From NCBI RefSeq assembly GCF_023702715.1, contig NZ_CP098480.1, positions 992,001-1,056,000 of the forward strand: a stretch of 64,000 nucleotides of DNA, given 5' to 3'. Below are positions 18,154 through 26,527 of this stretch, piece by piece (positions within the stretch are counted from its first letter, which is position 1; each line of letters opens with the position of its first letter). The notes below the pieces were generated by a model, which saw only the letters and a list, made by a program, of their open reading frames with translations, was not told where the DNA came from and did no database searches. The position numbers were made by a program, and so were the translations under genes. The stretch is from Acinetobacter sp. C32I (GTDB lineage: Bacteria > Pseudomonadota > Gammaproteobacteria > Pseudomonadales > Moraxellaceae).

Positions 18154-18465
18154 TTATAATAGATGCCGTTGTAACCAAGCATTGATCACTTTAATTTCAA
18201 TATCCTGAGCCAAAATAATATTTTTTGCCAACATGCGAACTTCTGGATCATAGCAATATTTCAAGGCAACCTTGGCCATATCTACGATCACTTGATGATG
18301 TGGAATCATTCCACGCATAAAGTCGATATCTGCATTGCCTGTGTAATTGATTTGCATATCAACCTGCATACGGCTGGTTAGTTCCATATAAGCACGCGTA
18401 GAGAGACTATAAATATCACTTGAATCATTTGGGTGAGGTCTTATTGCTGATTGTTGTTCACTCAT
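18154..18465 (-). CDS. DUF305-family putative copper-binding protein
   Basis: A 103-residue protein. Start at 18465 is chosen because AAAGGA lies 8-9 nt upstream; an in-frame codon 54 nt earlier lacks this. It carries the DUF305 signature [11 protein letters not shown], with His-His and Met residues suited to copper; relatives such as CopM bind copper. No signal peptide is seen, so this version is probably cytoplasmic, unlike the usual exported form. A CueR-type promoter (18605-18635) lies upstream, strongly supporting a role in copper handling. Confidence 0.85.
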   Translation of the reverse strand: MSEQQSAIRPHPNDSSDIYSLSTRAYMELTSRMQVDMQINYTGNADIDFMRGMIPHHQVIVDMAKVALKYCYDPEVRMLAKNIILAQDIEIKVINAWLQRHLL

Positions 18466-18604
18466 TATTGTTTCCTTTCTATTTAGCAGCATCACATTCA
18501 TTTCAGATGTGATTGACATGCTATATGGATGAAAATAAAGGCAGTGACACCGTCAATAGATCAGCGTTTCTATCTCATGTGGCACAGTGACCTTTATGAA
18601 AGAC

Positions 18605-18635
18605 ACTGTAGTCCTTCCAATAATTGCAAGGTCAA
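18605..18635 (-). promoter_or_regulatory. CueR-type promoter of the DUF305-ferredoxin unit
   Basis: On the minus strand TTGACC and TACAGT are separated by 19 bp with the dyad CCTTGCAATTATTGGAAGG. This is the third CueR-like promoter in 4.4 kb. Confidence 0.75.
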
Positions 18636-18697
18636 GCCATCAATTGATTAAAATTTTGAGTGACTCAAAAACAAAATTTTATGGGTTCTAAATAAAA

Positions 18698-18726
18698 AAA
18701 AAGTACATGATCAACATGCACTTTTT
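18698..18726 (-). terminator. Terminator of the OsmC-YcaO gene
   Basis: A 12-bp stem (AAAAAGTACATG with CATGCACTTTTT, one G-U pair) and a 5-nt loop, 21 nt beyond the stop, with U-runs on both sides. It could act in both directions. Confidence 0.7.
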
Positions 18727-18746
18727 AAAACAATATTTATTGAGTT

Positions 18747-20951
18747 TTAGCCAGTTAAGCCAACTGCCTTAGCACGGGCTTTATGCAATTTCTTATAGCT
18801 GTCGATGAGACGTAAATGACGATCAAGCCCTTCGAGTTTCATACTGGTTGGGGTGAGACCATAGAAACGGACTGTGCCTTCAACAGAACCGACCACAGCA
18901 TCCATACGCTCATTGCCAAACATACGGCGGAAATTGGTTTCGTAGTCTTCAAGCTCCATTTCATCATCGAGTAAGACTTCCAACACCACATTCATGCATT
19001 GATAGAACAAACCACGTTCTACCGTGTTGGTATTGTATTGCAAGAAAGTCTCAACCAACTCTTTCGCTTCTTCAAACTGTTCTAAAGCAAGATAGATCAA
19101 CAGTTTCAATTCAAGCAGGGTTAATTGTCCCCATACCGTATTGTCATCAAACTCAATCCCGATCAAGGTGGTGATTTCGGTGTAATCATCCAATTCGCAT
19201 TCTTCTAAACGCTCAACCAAGGCTTCCAATTGTTCGTCATCTAAACGATGTAGATTGAGAATGTCTTCACGGAATAAGATGGCTCTGTTGGTATTGTCCC
19301 AAATCAGGTCTTCTACCAAATAAATTTCAGAATAATCAGGCACCAAGATACGACATGCTGTTGCACCTAAGTGTTCATACACCGCCATGTAGACTTCTTT
19401 GCCCATTTCTTCAAGGATACCGAATAATTCTGCAGCTTCTTCAGCATTTGAATTTTCACCCGCATTGGTGAAGTCCCACTCGACAAAGTCATAATCCGCT
19501 TTGGCACTAAAGAAACGCCAAGAGACCAAGCCGCTTGAATCAATAAAGTGTTCAACAAAGTTGTTTGGTTCAGTGACTGCATTGCTTTGGAATGTCGGTT
19601 GCGGTAAATCGTTTAAACCTTCAAAACTACGACCTTGCAATAATTCAGTCAAACTACGCTCTAATGCCACTTCCAAGCTTGGGTGCGCACCAAATGAGGC
19701 AAATACACCGCCTGTACGTGGATTCATTAAAGTCACACACATCACAGGGAATTGACCGCCTAATGATGCATCTTTTACAAGGACTGGGAAACCTTGCTCT
19801 TCCAAGCCTTGTATACCTGCCACAATACTTGGGTATTTCGCCAGTACTTCTTGCGGCACATCGGGTAATGCAATTTCACCTTCAAGAATTTCACGTTTAA
19901 CCGCACGTTCAAAAATTTCTGATAAGCATTGCACTTGAGCTTCTGCCAAGGTATTGCCCGCACTCATCCCGTTACTGAGGTATAAGTTCTCAATCAGATT
20001 CGATGGGAAATAGACAATTTCATCATCTGATTGACGTACAAATGGCAATGAACAAATACCTCGTTCTGTATTCCCTGAGTTGGTATCGTATAAATGCGTA
20101 CCGAGTAACTCATCATCTGGGTTATAAATTTCGAGACAATATTCATCCAAAATTTCTTTTGGTAATTCGCCATTTGGGCCTGGTTTAAACCACTTCTCAT
20201 CTGGATAATGCACAAATTCTGCATTGGCAATGTCCTCACCCCAGAACTGGTCGTTATAGAAGAAGTTACAGTTTAAACGTTCAATGAATTCACCTAAAGC
20301 CGATGCCAAAGCACTTTCTTTGGTTGAGCCTTTACCATTGGTAAAGCACATTGGTGATTGTGCATCTCGAATATGCAAGGACCAGACATTCGGTACGATA
20401 TTGCGCCAAGATGCGATTTCAATCTTCATGCCTAGGCCTGCCAGAATCCCTGACATATTGGCAATGGTCTCTTCTAATGGCAGGTCTTTACCCGCAATAT
20501 AGGTGCTACTTTCCGAAGCAAGGCTTGGCATCAATAAGGCTTGTGCATCTGCATCAATGCTTTCAACTTCTTCAATGATAAACTCTGGACCAGTTTGAAT
20601 CACTTTCTTAACCGTACAGCGATCGATAGAGCGCAAGATGCCTTGACGGTCTTTTTCAGAAATGTCAGCAGGTAATTCAACCTGAATTTTAAAAATCTGT
20701 TTGTAGCGATTTTCAGGATCAACAATATTGTTCTGTGATAAACGGATGTTGTCGGTTGGAATGTCACGCGCAGCACAATACACTTTGACAAAGTAGGCTG
20801 CACATAACGCAGATGAAGCAAGGAAATAATCAAATGGGCCGGGTGCAGAACCATCGCCTTTATAACGAATCGGCTGATCGGCGATTACCGTAAAGTCATC
20901 AAACTTCGCTTCTTGGCGAAGATTGTCGAGATAATTAACCTTGATTTCCAT
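18747..20951 (-). CDS. OsmC-YcaO fusion protein
   Basis: A 734-residue two-domain protein. Residues 1-140 form an OsmC-like domain, with the peroxiredoxin-type Cys in SALCAAYFV near 50 and a second in IDRCTVKK near 110. Residues 160-560 form a YcaO domain, with ATP-site features such as ALGEFIERLNCNF and SEIFERAVKRE. A helical C-terminal extension of about 150 residues follows. E. coli YcaO helps RimO methylthiolate ribosomal protein S12. YcaO enzymes also make thiazol(in)es and thioamides in RiPPs, but no RiPP precursor or dehydrogenase is adjacent. The domain fusion occurs in other gammaproteobacteria; the function is unproven. Confidence 0.85.
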   Translation of the reverse strand: MEIKVNYLDNLRQEAKFDDFTVIADQPIRYKGDGSAPGPFDYFLASSALCAAYFVKVYCAARDIPTDNIRLSQNNIVDPENRYKQIFKIQVELPADISEKDRQGILRSIDRCTVKKVIQTGPEFIIEEVESIDADAQALLMPSLASESSTYIAGKDLPLEETIANMSGILAGLGMKIEIASWRNIVPNVWSLHIRDAQSPMCFTNGKGSTKESALASALGEFIERLNCNFFYNDQFWGEDIANAEFVHYPDEKWFKPGPNGELPKEILDEYCLEIYNPDDELLGTHLYDTNSGNTERGICSLPFVRQSDDEIVYFPSNLIENLYLSNGMSAGNTLAEAQVQCLSEIFERAVKREILEGEIALPDVPQEVLAKYPSIVAGIQGLEEQGFPVLVKDASLGGQFPVMCVTLMNPRTGGVFASFGAHPSLEVALERSLTELLQGRSFEGLNDLPQPTFQSNAVTEPNNFVEHFIDSSGLVSWRFFSAKADYDFVEWDFTNAGENSNAEEAAELFGILEEMGKEVYMAVYEHLGATACRILVPDYSEIYLVEDLIWDNTNRAILFREDILNLHRLDDEQLEALVERLEECELDDYTEITTLIGIEFDDNTVWGQLTLLELKLLIYLALEQFEEAKELVETFLQYNTNTVERGLFYQCMNVVLEVLLDDEMELEDYETNFRRMFGNERMDAVVGSVEGTVRFYGLTPTSMKLEGLDRHLRLIDSYKKLHKARAKAVGLTG

Positions 20952-21198
20952 GCGAGCACCTAAATATTCTTATGTGTTGCAAGTACATAAGATTGAAAAT
21001 ATTAATCTATAAGCCGAATCGTGGATCACAAATGGACTTAAAAAACTGTGGCTAAGGTCGTCTTATGACTCTATCTAAACACTGACCTTAGTATTGATGG
21101 GCGCTATTATAGAAGTATTTTGTGGAATTGATAACTTTTGTCTGTTTTTCTAGCCTTTTTATGAACAATTAAACAGGTTTTACCATATTGACCTAAAC

Positions 21199-22074
21199 TT
21201 AGAGCTGCAGGGCAATCTCAACAAAGGCTTTTGCAATCGGTGTCATCTGTTGCTTGTTTTTGACCGCGAGTCCTATTGAGCGTTTGATATTGGGAGATAA
21301 TGGTCGTTTTACCACATTGGGATATAGCTGAAGAATATTTTTGTCTAGGGCTAAATCCGCCACAATTGAAACCCCTGCACTGTGATTGACCATATTTAAA
21401 ATCGACAGGATTTGCGACAAGTTATACTTAATCTGAGGCGTGAGTTGTGCGGCCTTAAACAGTTCCATGACATGGTTTTGACTGCCCGCACTGGTCAGGA
21501 TAAAAGGATGATCAATCAGCTCTTGCAATTGCACTGCTGGCTTTTGTGCAATCTCTAAATCCTTAGGCAATAAAGCAACAAAGATATCCTCCAGCAAAGC
21601 AAAGCTATCAAAGCGGGTTTCAGGCAACACCACAAAGCCAAGATCGACTTTGCGCTCATCTATCCATTGCAATACTTCTTTATCAGTTCCTTCTAGCATC
21701 AACACCTCAACATCAGGATATTGCTGCGTAAATTTTTTTAAAATCATTGGAATCAGCACATTGGAAGATGATGCGCCAAAGGACCCAATCCTTAAAGTTC
21801 CCGCTTTTAGACCCTTTAGATCCATTACTTCTTGATGAATAATGTTAGAAACATTCAAGATTTCATTTACATAAGGTAGTAAGCGTTGTCCTGCAGCTGT
21901 CAGTTCGACTTCATTGTTATTTCGGTAAAACAGTTGGGTTTCCCATTTCTTTTCCAACGATTTAAGTGCATGCGAAATCGCTGATTGTGAAATATTCAGT
22001 AGTTGTGCAGTATGGGTAAAATTTTTTAGTTCCGCGAGTTTTGAAAATATTTCGAGTTGGGTCAGGGTCATCAT
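21199..22074 (-). CDS. LysR-family transcriptional regulator
   Basis: A 291-residue LysR protein with an N-terminal winged helix (MMTLTQLEIFSKLAELKNF, then SQSAISHALKSLEKKW) and a periplasmic-binding-like effector domain from about residue 90. It is divergent from the EamA-type exporter gene across 86 bp and probably controls it. The effector is unknown. Confidence 0.9.
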   Translation of the reverse strand: MMTLTQLEIFSKLAELKNFTHTAQLLNISQSAISHALKSLEKKWETQLFYRNNNEVELTAAGQRLLPYVNEILNVSNIIHQEVMDLKGLKAGTLRIGSFGASSSNVLIPMILKKFTQQYPDVEVLMLEGTDKEVLQWIDERKVDLGFVVLPETRFDSFALLEDIFVALLPKDLEIAQKPAVQLQELIDHPFILTSAGSQNHVMELFKAAQLTPQIKYNLSQILSILNMVNHSAGVSIVADLALDKNILQLYPNVVKRPLSPNIKRSIGLAVKNKQQMTPIAKAFVEIALQL

Positions 22075-22160
22075 GATGCATTCATGAGTAAAAGCTCATT
22101 TTACTATAAAAATAAATTAGTTTTAGGATTTGATTCAATTCTATATTGATTAAAAACTGC

Positions 22161-23060
22161 ATGCGTCATTTAGCCATTTCTCTTTCGAGCTCCACTGTTT
22201 ATTTTAAGCTGATCTGTGTTGCCATGATGTGGGGTGGTACCTTCATCGCAGGACGCATTGTTGCTGCGGAACTCTCTCCAAACTTATCTGCATTATTACG
22301 CTTTGGCTTTGCTGCGATCTTACTGGTCTTGATCTTGTTGAAAAGTACAGGAGGATTTCCCAATCTTTCTGTACAACAACATGTCTATGCCATCTTGATG
22401 GGATTGACCGGTGTGCTTGCTTATAATTTATTTTTCTTTGCTGCTCTATCCAGAATTGAAGCAGGCAGAACTGCACTGTTTGTGAGCTTATCCCCTATTT
22501 TAACCATCTTAGCCATGCGGATATTCTTTCAGGAAAGGCTTCGGAGAATAAATTATTTAGGTGTATGTCTCGCTTTAGTTGGCACACTGATCGTCGTGAG
22601 TAAAGGTGAACTTTTTGCTGCATTCACTCAATCTTTTGGCACAGGTGAAATGATGATGTGTGGCGCGGTCTTCAGTTGGGTCATTTACACAATCTGCTTT
22701 AAGCAGACCCGTGCACCCGCTTTAACCATGACTACTTATTCAGTACTTTGGGGAACATTTTTTCTATTCATCAGTCTTATGCCTGAATTTATGCAGTTTT
22801 CTCTGCCGCATATTTCTCTTCGTAGCGGCTTATCAATTGTATTTCTAGGTGCCTTTGGTACTGTACTGACTTTTGTCTGGTATGCCGAGGCGATTCACAG
22901 CATTGGTGCATCTCGAACCATCGTATTTAATAATTTAGTGCCTGTATTTGCAGTCTTACTGGCATTTCTTATTCTGAATGAACCCATCACCTGGTCAATG
23001 CTGGTGGGTGGCAGCCTAAGTTTTATTGGTGTTATTTTAACCAATAAACAGGAAAAATAG
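22161..23060 (+). CDS. EamA/DMT-superfamily transporter
   Basis: A protein of 299 residues with ten predicted membrane helices in two EamA repeats (about 20-150 and 165-295), as in RhaT/YdcZ-like metabolite exporters. The ATG at 22161 is preferred over an in-frame TTG 15 nt earlier; neither has a strong ribosome site. It is divergent from the LysR gene and ends in a good terminator. The substrate is unknown; amino acids or drugs are common for the family. Confidence 0.88.
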   Translation: MRHLAISLSSSTVYFKLICVAMMWGGTFIAGRIVAAELSPNLSALLRFGFAAILLVLILLKSTGGFPNLSVQQHVYAILMGLTGVLAYNLFFFAALSRIEAGRTALFVSLSPILTILAMRIFFQERLRRINYLGVCLALVGTLIVVSKGELFAAFTQSFGTGEMMMCGAVFSWVIYTICFKQTRAPALTMTTYSVLWGTFFLFISLMPEFMQFSLPHISLRSGLSIVFLGAFGTVLTFVWYAEAIHSIGASRTIVFNNLVPVFAVLLAFLILNEPITWSMLVGGSLSFIGVILTNKQEK

Positions 23061-23080
23061 AGTGATACAAACAGCAATAA

Positions 23081-23110
23081 AAAAAACTTAGCTAAAAAGC
23101 TAAGTTTTTT
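23081..23110 (+). terminator. Terminator after the EamA transporter gene
   Basis: A 13-bp perfect stem AAAAAACTTAGCT / AGCTAAGTTTTTT with a 4-nt AAAA loop, ending in a U-run. Confidence 0.8.
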
Positions 23111-23148
23111 ATTGCAAGATGAATGTTTTTTGTGCAATACTTAGCTTT

Positions 23149-23508
23149 ATGGCTAAGTATGATTCTAAACTCGATTTGTTATTCAGTGCTCTCAGTGATC
23201 CAACGCGTAGAGACATCCTAACGCGACTGTCTTTTGGGACGGCATCGATCACTGAACTAGCTGAACAACATGACATGGCCCTGCCATCTTTTCTAAAACA
23301 TTTAAATAAATTAGAAGAAGCGGGACTTATTCATTCAGAAAAAAATGGACGAATCAGAACTTGTGCTCTGACACCCGATGCGTTCACCCCCATGCAAAAT
23401 TGGTTAAGTGAGCAACGGGCGATCTGGGAACAAAGACTTAATCAATTTGATCGTTATGCACTCGAATTAAAAAGGAAAAGAGAAAATGAAACTGGATCCA
23501 AAAACTGA
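23149..23508 (+). CDS. ArsR-family winged-helix regulator
   Basis: A 119-residue regulator with the ArsR core LLFSALSDPTRRDILTRLSF and recognition region ALPSFLKHLNKLEEAGLI. No cysteine metal site is present, so it is of the type paired with SRPBCC proteins. The start at 23149 fits family length; an ATG 30 nt earlier is possible, but both lack a strong ribosome site. It overlaps the SRPBCC gene by 23 bases in another frame, indicating one operon. Confidence 0.85.
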   Translation: MAKYDSKLDLLFSALSDPTRRDILTRLSFGTASITELAEQHDMALPSFLKHLNKLEEAGLIHSEKNGRIRTCALTPDAFTPMQNWLSEQRAIWEQRLNQFDRYALELKRKRENETGSKN

Positions 23509-23956
23509 TTTAAAACTAGAAAGAGTGATTGATGTGCCGCGCGAACTGGTTTGGGAATGCTGGACCACACCCGAACATATCCAACACTTCTTTATTCCTC
23601 GCCCTCACTCAATCAAAGCCTGTGAAATTGATTTAAGAGTTGGGGGAAAATTCAACACCATCTTTGATGTTGATGGCAATGAAATCAAGAATGAAGGTGT
23701 TTACCTAGAAGTGATTGATGGCAAAAAACTGGTCTTTACCGATACTTATACTGAGGACTGGAAACCTGCTGAGAATCCATTTATGACTGCGATTCTGTTG
23801 CTTGAAGATGCAGGCAATGGAGCAACCAAATATACCGCAATTGCCAGACACCGTACTGCTGAAACTCGCCAGCAACACGAAGACATGGGCTTCTTCGAAG
23901 GTTGGGGAACGGTGATTGATCAACTGGTTGCATATGCTCAAGGACTAAAAGCCTAA
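23486..23956 (+). CDS. SRPBCC/AHSA1-domain protein
   Basis: A 156-residue START-like helix-grip protein of the AHSA1 family (VPRELVWECWTTPEHIQHFF at the N-terminus, FFEGWGTVIDQL near the C-terminus). AAGGA 8-9 nt before the ATG supports the start. ArsR-SRPBCC pairs are frequent: the regulator probably controls this hydrophobic-ligand-binding protein, but no ligand is known. Confidence 0.88.
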   Translation: MKLDPKTDLKLERVIDVPRELVWECWTTPEHIQHFFIPRPHSIKACEIDLRVGGKFNTIFDVDGNEIKNEGVYLEVIDGKKLVFTDTYTEDWKPAENPFMTAILLLEDAGNGATKYTAIARHRTAETRQQHEDMGFFEGWGTVIDQLVAYAQGLKA

Positions 23957-23970
23957 TCTATTTACATATA

Positions 23971-24018
23971 AAAAAACGCCTCAAAGCCCAATTATTTACG
24001 CGCTTTGAGGCGTTTTTT
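23971..24018. terminator. Bidirectional terminator between convergent genes
   Basis: A 16-bp perfect stem AAAAAACGCCTCAAAG / CTTTGAGGCGTTTTTT with a 16-nt loop, between the SRPBCC gene and the convergent GNAT gene. It has U-runs in both directions. Confidence 0.85.
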
Positions 24019-24029
24019 TATTGCTCCAA

Positions 24030-25196
24030 TCAAATTCGACCCACTTCTAAATACGGAATTAGACTCTTATCAAAGTTTGGACGTGGATCACCCAGAAAAC
24101 TAATAAAGCCATGCATGCCTGTTAATCGTTCGCCTTTATAAAACCGATTCAGCTGAAAACGTGGATCTTGATGCGATAAGGTAAAGCTGACAATTCCTAC
24201 ACCGCGTTGCTTAGAGAGTTTTTGCGCATCTCCAAGCATTAAATGATGCAGTGCTAACTGCTGTGGATGGCACAATAAACTGTGTAACACATGATATTTT
24301 AAGGAATCACCAAGTTTAGGTAATGGCATGCCTTTAGTGACTTTGGTCAGTAAATTATAGATCGGACGCAGTACACCAATCGCTGAACTGTAATGCAAGA
24401 TTTTGGTTTGTTTAAGGCCATGTTGATCCCATAACCCAAACATTCCGACGAGTTTCTCATCTTGAAAATACAGCTGAAAATCCGAAAGCTTCAAGCCAGT
24501 AAAATACTGATGCCCTGCGTGTAATTCTTCAAAATTATATGCTGGGATAAAATTATAATGCTGCGACATCTCTGCAATAAATCGATTCATAGCAGTAATA
24601 TCTTCTGGCTGCGCTGCACGAGACTGAATTTCACAGTTCGCTGTCTCAGCTTGAGCCTTCTGATCTAAGAAGGCTTTAATTTTTGCCTTTGTCCCAAGAT
24701 GGGTCAGCGTTAGTGTTTCTATCAGTCCTTCATCATAATAATCAGGAATTCCTGTTTTTCCAGTTTGTATTGCCGCTCGTGCAGCATAATTATCATTAAA
24801 GATGATCATCTGGCTAAAATCAGGTTGATGCATGGTTTGTTTGACATGTACACCCAAAGCCTTGACCAATGATTTACCACGATAGTTTGGATCAACACGC
24901 AAATCACTGGCATAGCGTACATTTTGTACCGCTTTATCAACATAACATGGACGATGACCATTGCTATAACAGGCGACATTTTTCTGACTTTGCGTATCTT
25001 CAATCACCACATGCAGCTTATGGCGATACAGAATATCCGAAGCCTTAAAATAACTGGGTTCACGCTGAAAACTGATTTGCACCCCTTTGGTGGTCATCGG
25101 CACCGCAATCAGCTCACGTAAAGCTTGATCATCAGCCAAGGTTGCTTCTCGGGTAAGCAACGGATTATTTTGAGTATTTGGTGGATTTGTTTTCAT
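24030..25196 (-). CDS. Tandem GNAT-type acyltransferase-like protein
   Basis: A 388-residue protein with a GNAT-like N-half (TREATLADDQALREL start, DLRVDPNYRGKSLVKALG with the R/Q-x2-G-x-G/S-like acetyl-CoA loop near 105). A second GNAT-like half begins near 195 (SRAAQPEDITAMNRFIAEMS). It is the last gene of the GH3 operon; its ATG overlaps the TolC-gene stop by one base. It probably transfers an acyl group to, or from, the product of the GH3-type enzyme. That role is inferred from context; the substrate is unknown. Confidence 0.7.
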   Translation of the reverse strand: MKTNPPNTQNNPLLTREATLADDQALRELIAVPMTTKGVQISFQREPSYFKASDILYRHKLHVVIEDTQSQKNVACYSNGHRPCYVDKAVQNVRYASDLRVDPNYRGKSLVKALGVHVKQTMHQPDFSQMIIFNDNYAARAAIQTGKTGIPDYYDEGLIETLTLTHLGTKAKIKAFLDQKAQAETANCEIQSRAAQPEDITAMNRFIAEMSQHYNFIPAYNFEELHAGHQYFTGLKLSDFQLYFQDEKLVGMFGLWDQHGLKQTKILHYSSAIGVLRPIYNLLTKVTKGMPLPKLGDSLKYHVLHSLLCHPQQLALHHLMLGDAQKLSKQRGVGIVSFTLSHQDPRFQLNRFYKGERLTGMHGFISFLGDPRPNFDKSLIPYLEVGRI

Positions 25197-26527
25197 TAAT
25201 TATTCACCTGTTGTGTATTTTGTGTAGACACCAAATCATTGAGATGTCCCATTTGGTCTAAGAGCTGATACACAAAAACAATTTCATCCTGCTCGTTGAC
25301 CGTTTTCTGAGTTTGAACATCCAATAACTTTTGTTCAGTATTTAATAAATCAAAAGTGGTTTTGGTGCCCAATTCAAATTCTTTACGGGTATAAACAAAC
25401 GCAATTGAAGCGGCATCAATGGCATTTTGTAGTGCGTCTTTGTTCTGACGAATGGTCTGCAACTGTGCATAGGTGGTCCGTGTACGTTGATTCAAATCCA
25501 GTTCAAGGCTACGAATCTTTTGATTAGCCAAATCAACATCCGCTTGTGCTTTACGCGTATTGGCGCGATTCAAACCATCGTCATAAAGCGGCACATTAAG
25601 CTGCACTCCGACCATGTAATTATTACTTTCCGAACCAATATAACTGGCCTCGTGCTGCGCACCCGCACGACTGGTGAGCATAACCGTCGGCCACAGTTCT
25701 CGCTTGGTTAGGGCATATTGCTTTTCAGCTGCCTGCTTTTCATATTTGGCCCGTAATAAAGCTGGATGACTTTTGGTTTGCGCCAAAATCTCATCCAGAC
25801 TGTTAGAAATTTCAGGGAGACGCTTAACTGGACTTAGATTATCTGCACTTAACCCCGTAATTTGTGAAAACTGTGCTTCACTCACCGTGAGATTGGATTG
25901 GGCTTGCGTAATATCGGCCTGACCTTGTGCCACCTGAGCCAGCACTTGTGCCAAGTCTGCACGAGTAATCATACCCACATCAAAACGTCGCTGTGACTCA
26001 TACAGCGAACGCTGTAAGTTAGACATGGTTTTTTTTCTCAGATCCAGAATCGCTTTCTTTTTCAGTACATCGGTATAGACCATGACTGTATTCAAAATCG
26101 TTTCAGATCGTTGATCCGAAAGTCCTTGCGACTGCGCAGAAAGTTGATTTTTAGCAACATCAATTCCCAAGCGATGTCGTCCAGATGTGTAGATAGGGTA
26201 ATCCATTTGTAATTGCAAACTACGACCTTTTCGGTTTCCTTCAGTTGGAAACAAGACATTAGTCGGCGTTTCAACCCGCTCATAATCAAGTTGTCCGACC
26301 AAATTCACTTTGAGTCCATCACGTTGTTTGGCCTGTTCAAGCATTGCTGTGGATTGATTGACACTTAAACGACTCACCTCCAATTGGCTCTCATGTCTTA
26401 AACTGGCGGATAATGCATCATCTAAAGTCATGGCATCCACCAGACTGGATGCCAACAATAGTCCCATACAAAGCGTGTATTGAGACTTTAAAAATCGATG
26501 GTTAAATTTCGTCATCCCTTTCTTCAT
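25196..26527 (-). CDS. TolC-family outer-membrane channel
   Basis: A 443-residue protein with a signal peptide (about 1-32) and two outer-membrane-efflux repeats forming the long alpha-helical barrel (about 40-230 and 235-425; AILDLRKKTMSNLQRSLYES and a FELGTKTTFDLLNTEQ motif typical of TolC). It is sandwiched between the GH3 gene (4-base overlap) and the GNAT gene, with an EmrAB-type pump upstream. It likely completes a dedicated tripartite exporter. Confidence 0.9.
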   Translation of the reverse strand: MKKGMTKFNHRFLKSQYTLCMGLLLASSLVDAMTLDDALSASLRHESQLEVSRLSVNQSTAMLEQAKQRDGLKVNLVGQLDYERVETPTNVLFPTEGNRKGRSLQLQMDYPIYTSGRHRLGIDVAKNQLSAQSQGLSDQRSETILNTVMVYTDVLKKKAILDLRKKTMSNLQRSLYESQRRFDVGMITRADLAQVLAQVAQGQADITQAQSNLTVSEAQFSQITGLSADNLSPVKRLPEISNSLDEILAQTKSHPALLRAKYEKQAAEKQYALTKRELWPTVMLTSRAGAQHEASYIGSESNNYMVGVQLNVPLYDDGLNRANTRKAQADVDLANQKIRSLELDLNQRTRTTYAQLQTIRQNKDALQNAIDAASIAFVYTRKEFELGTKTTFDLLNTEQKLLDVQTQKTVNEQDEIVFVYQLLDQMGHLNDLVSTQNTQQVNN

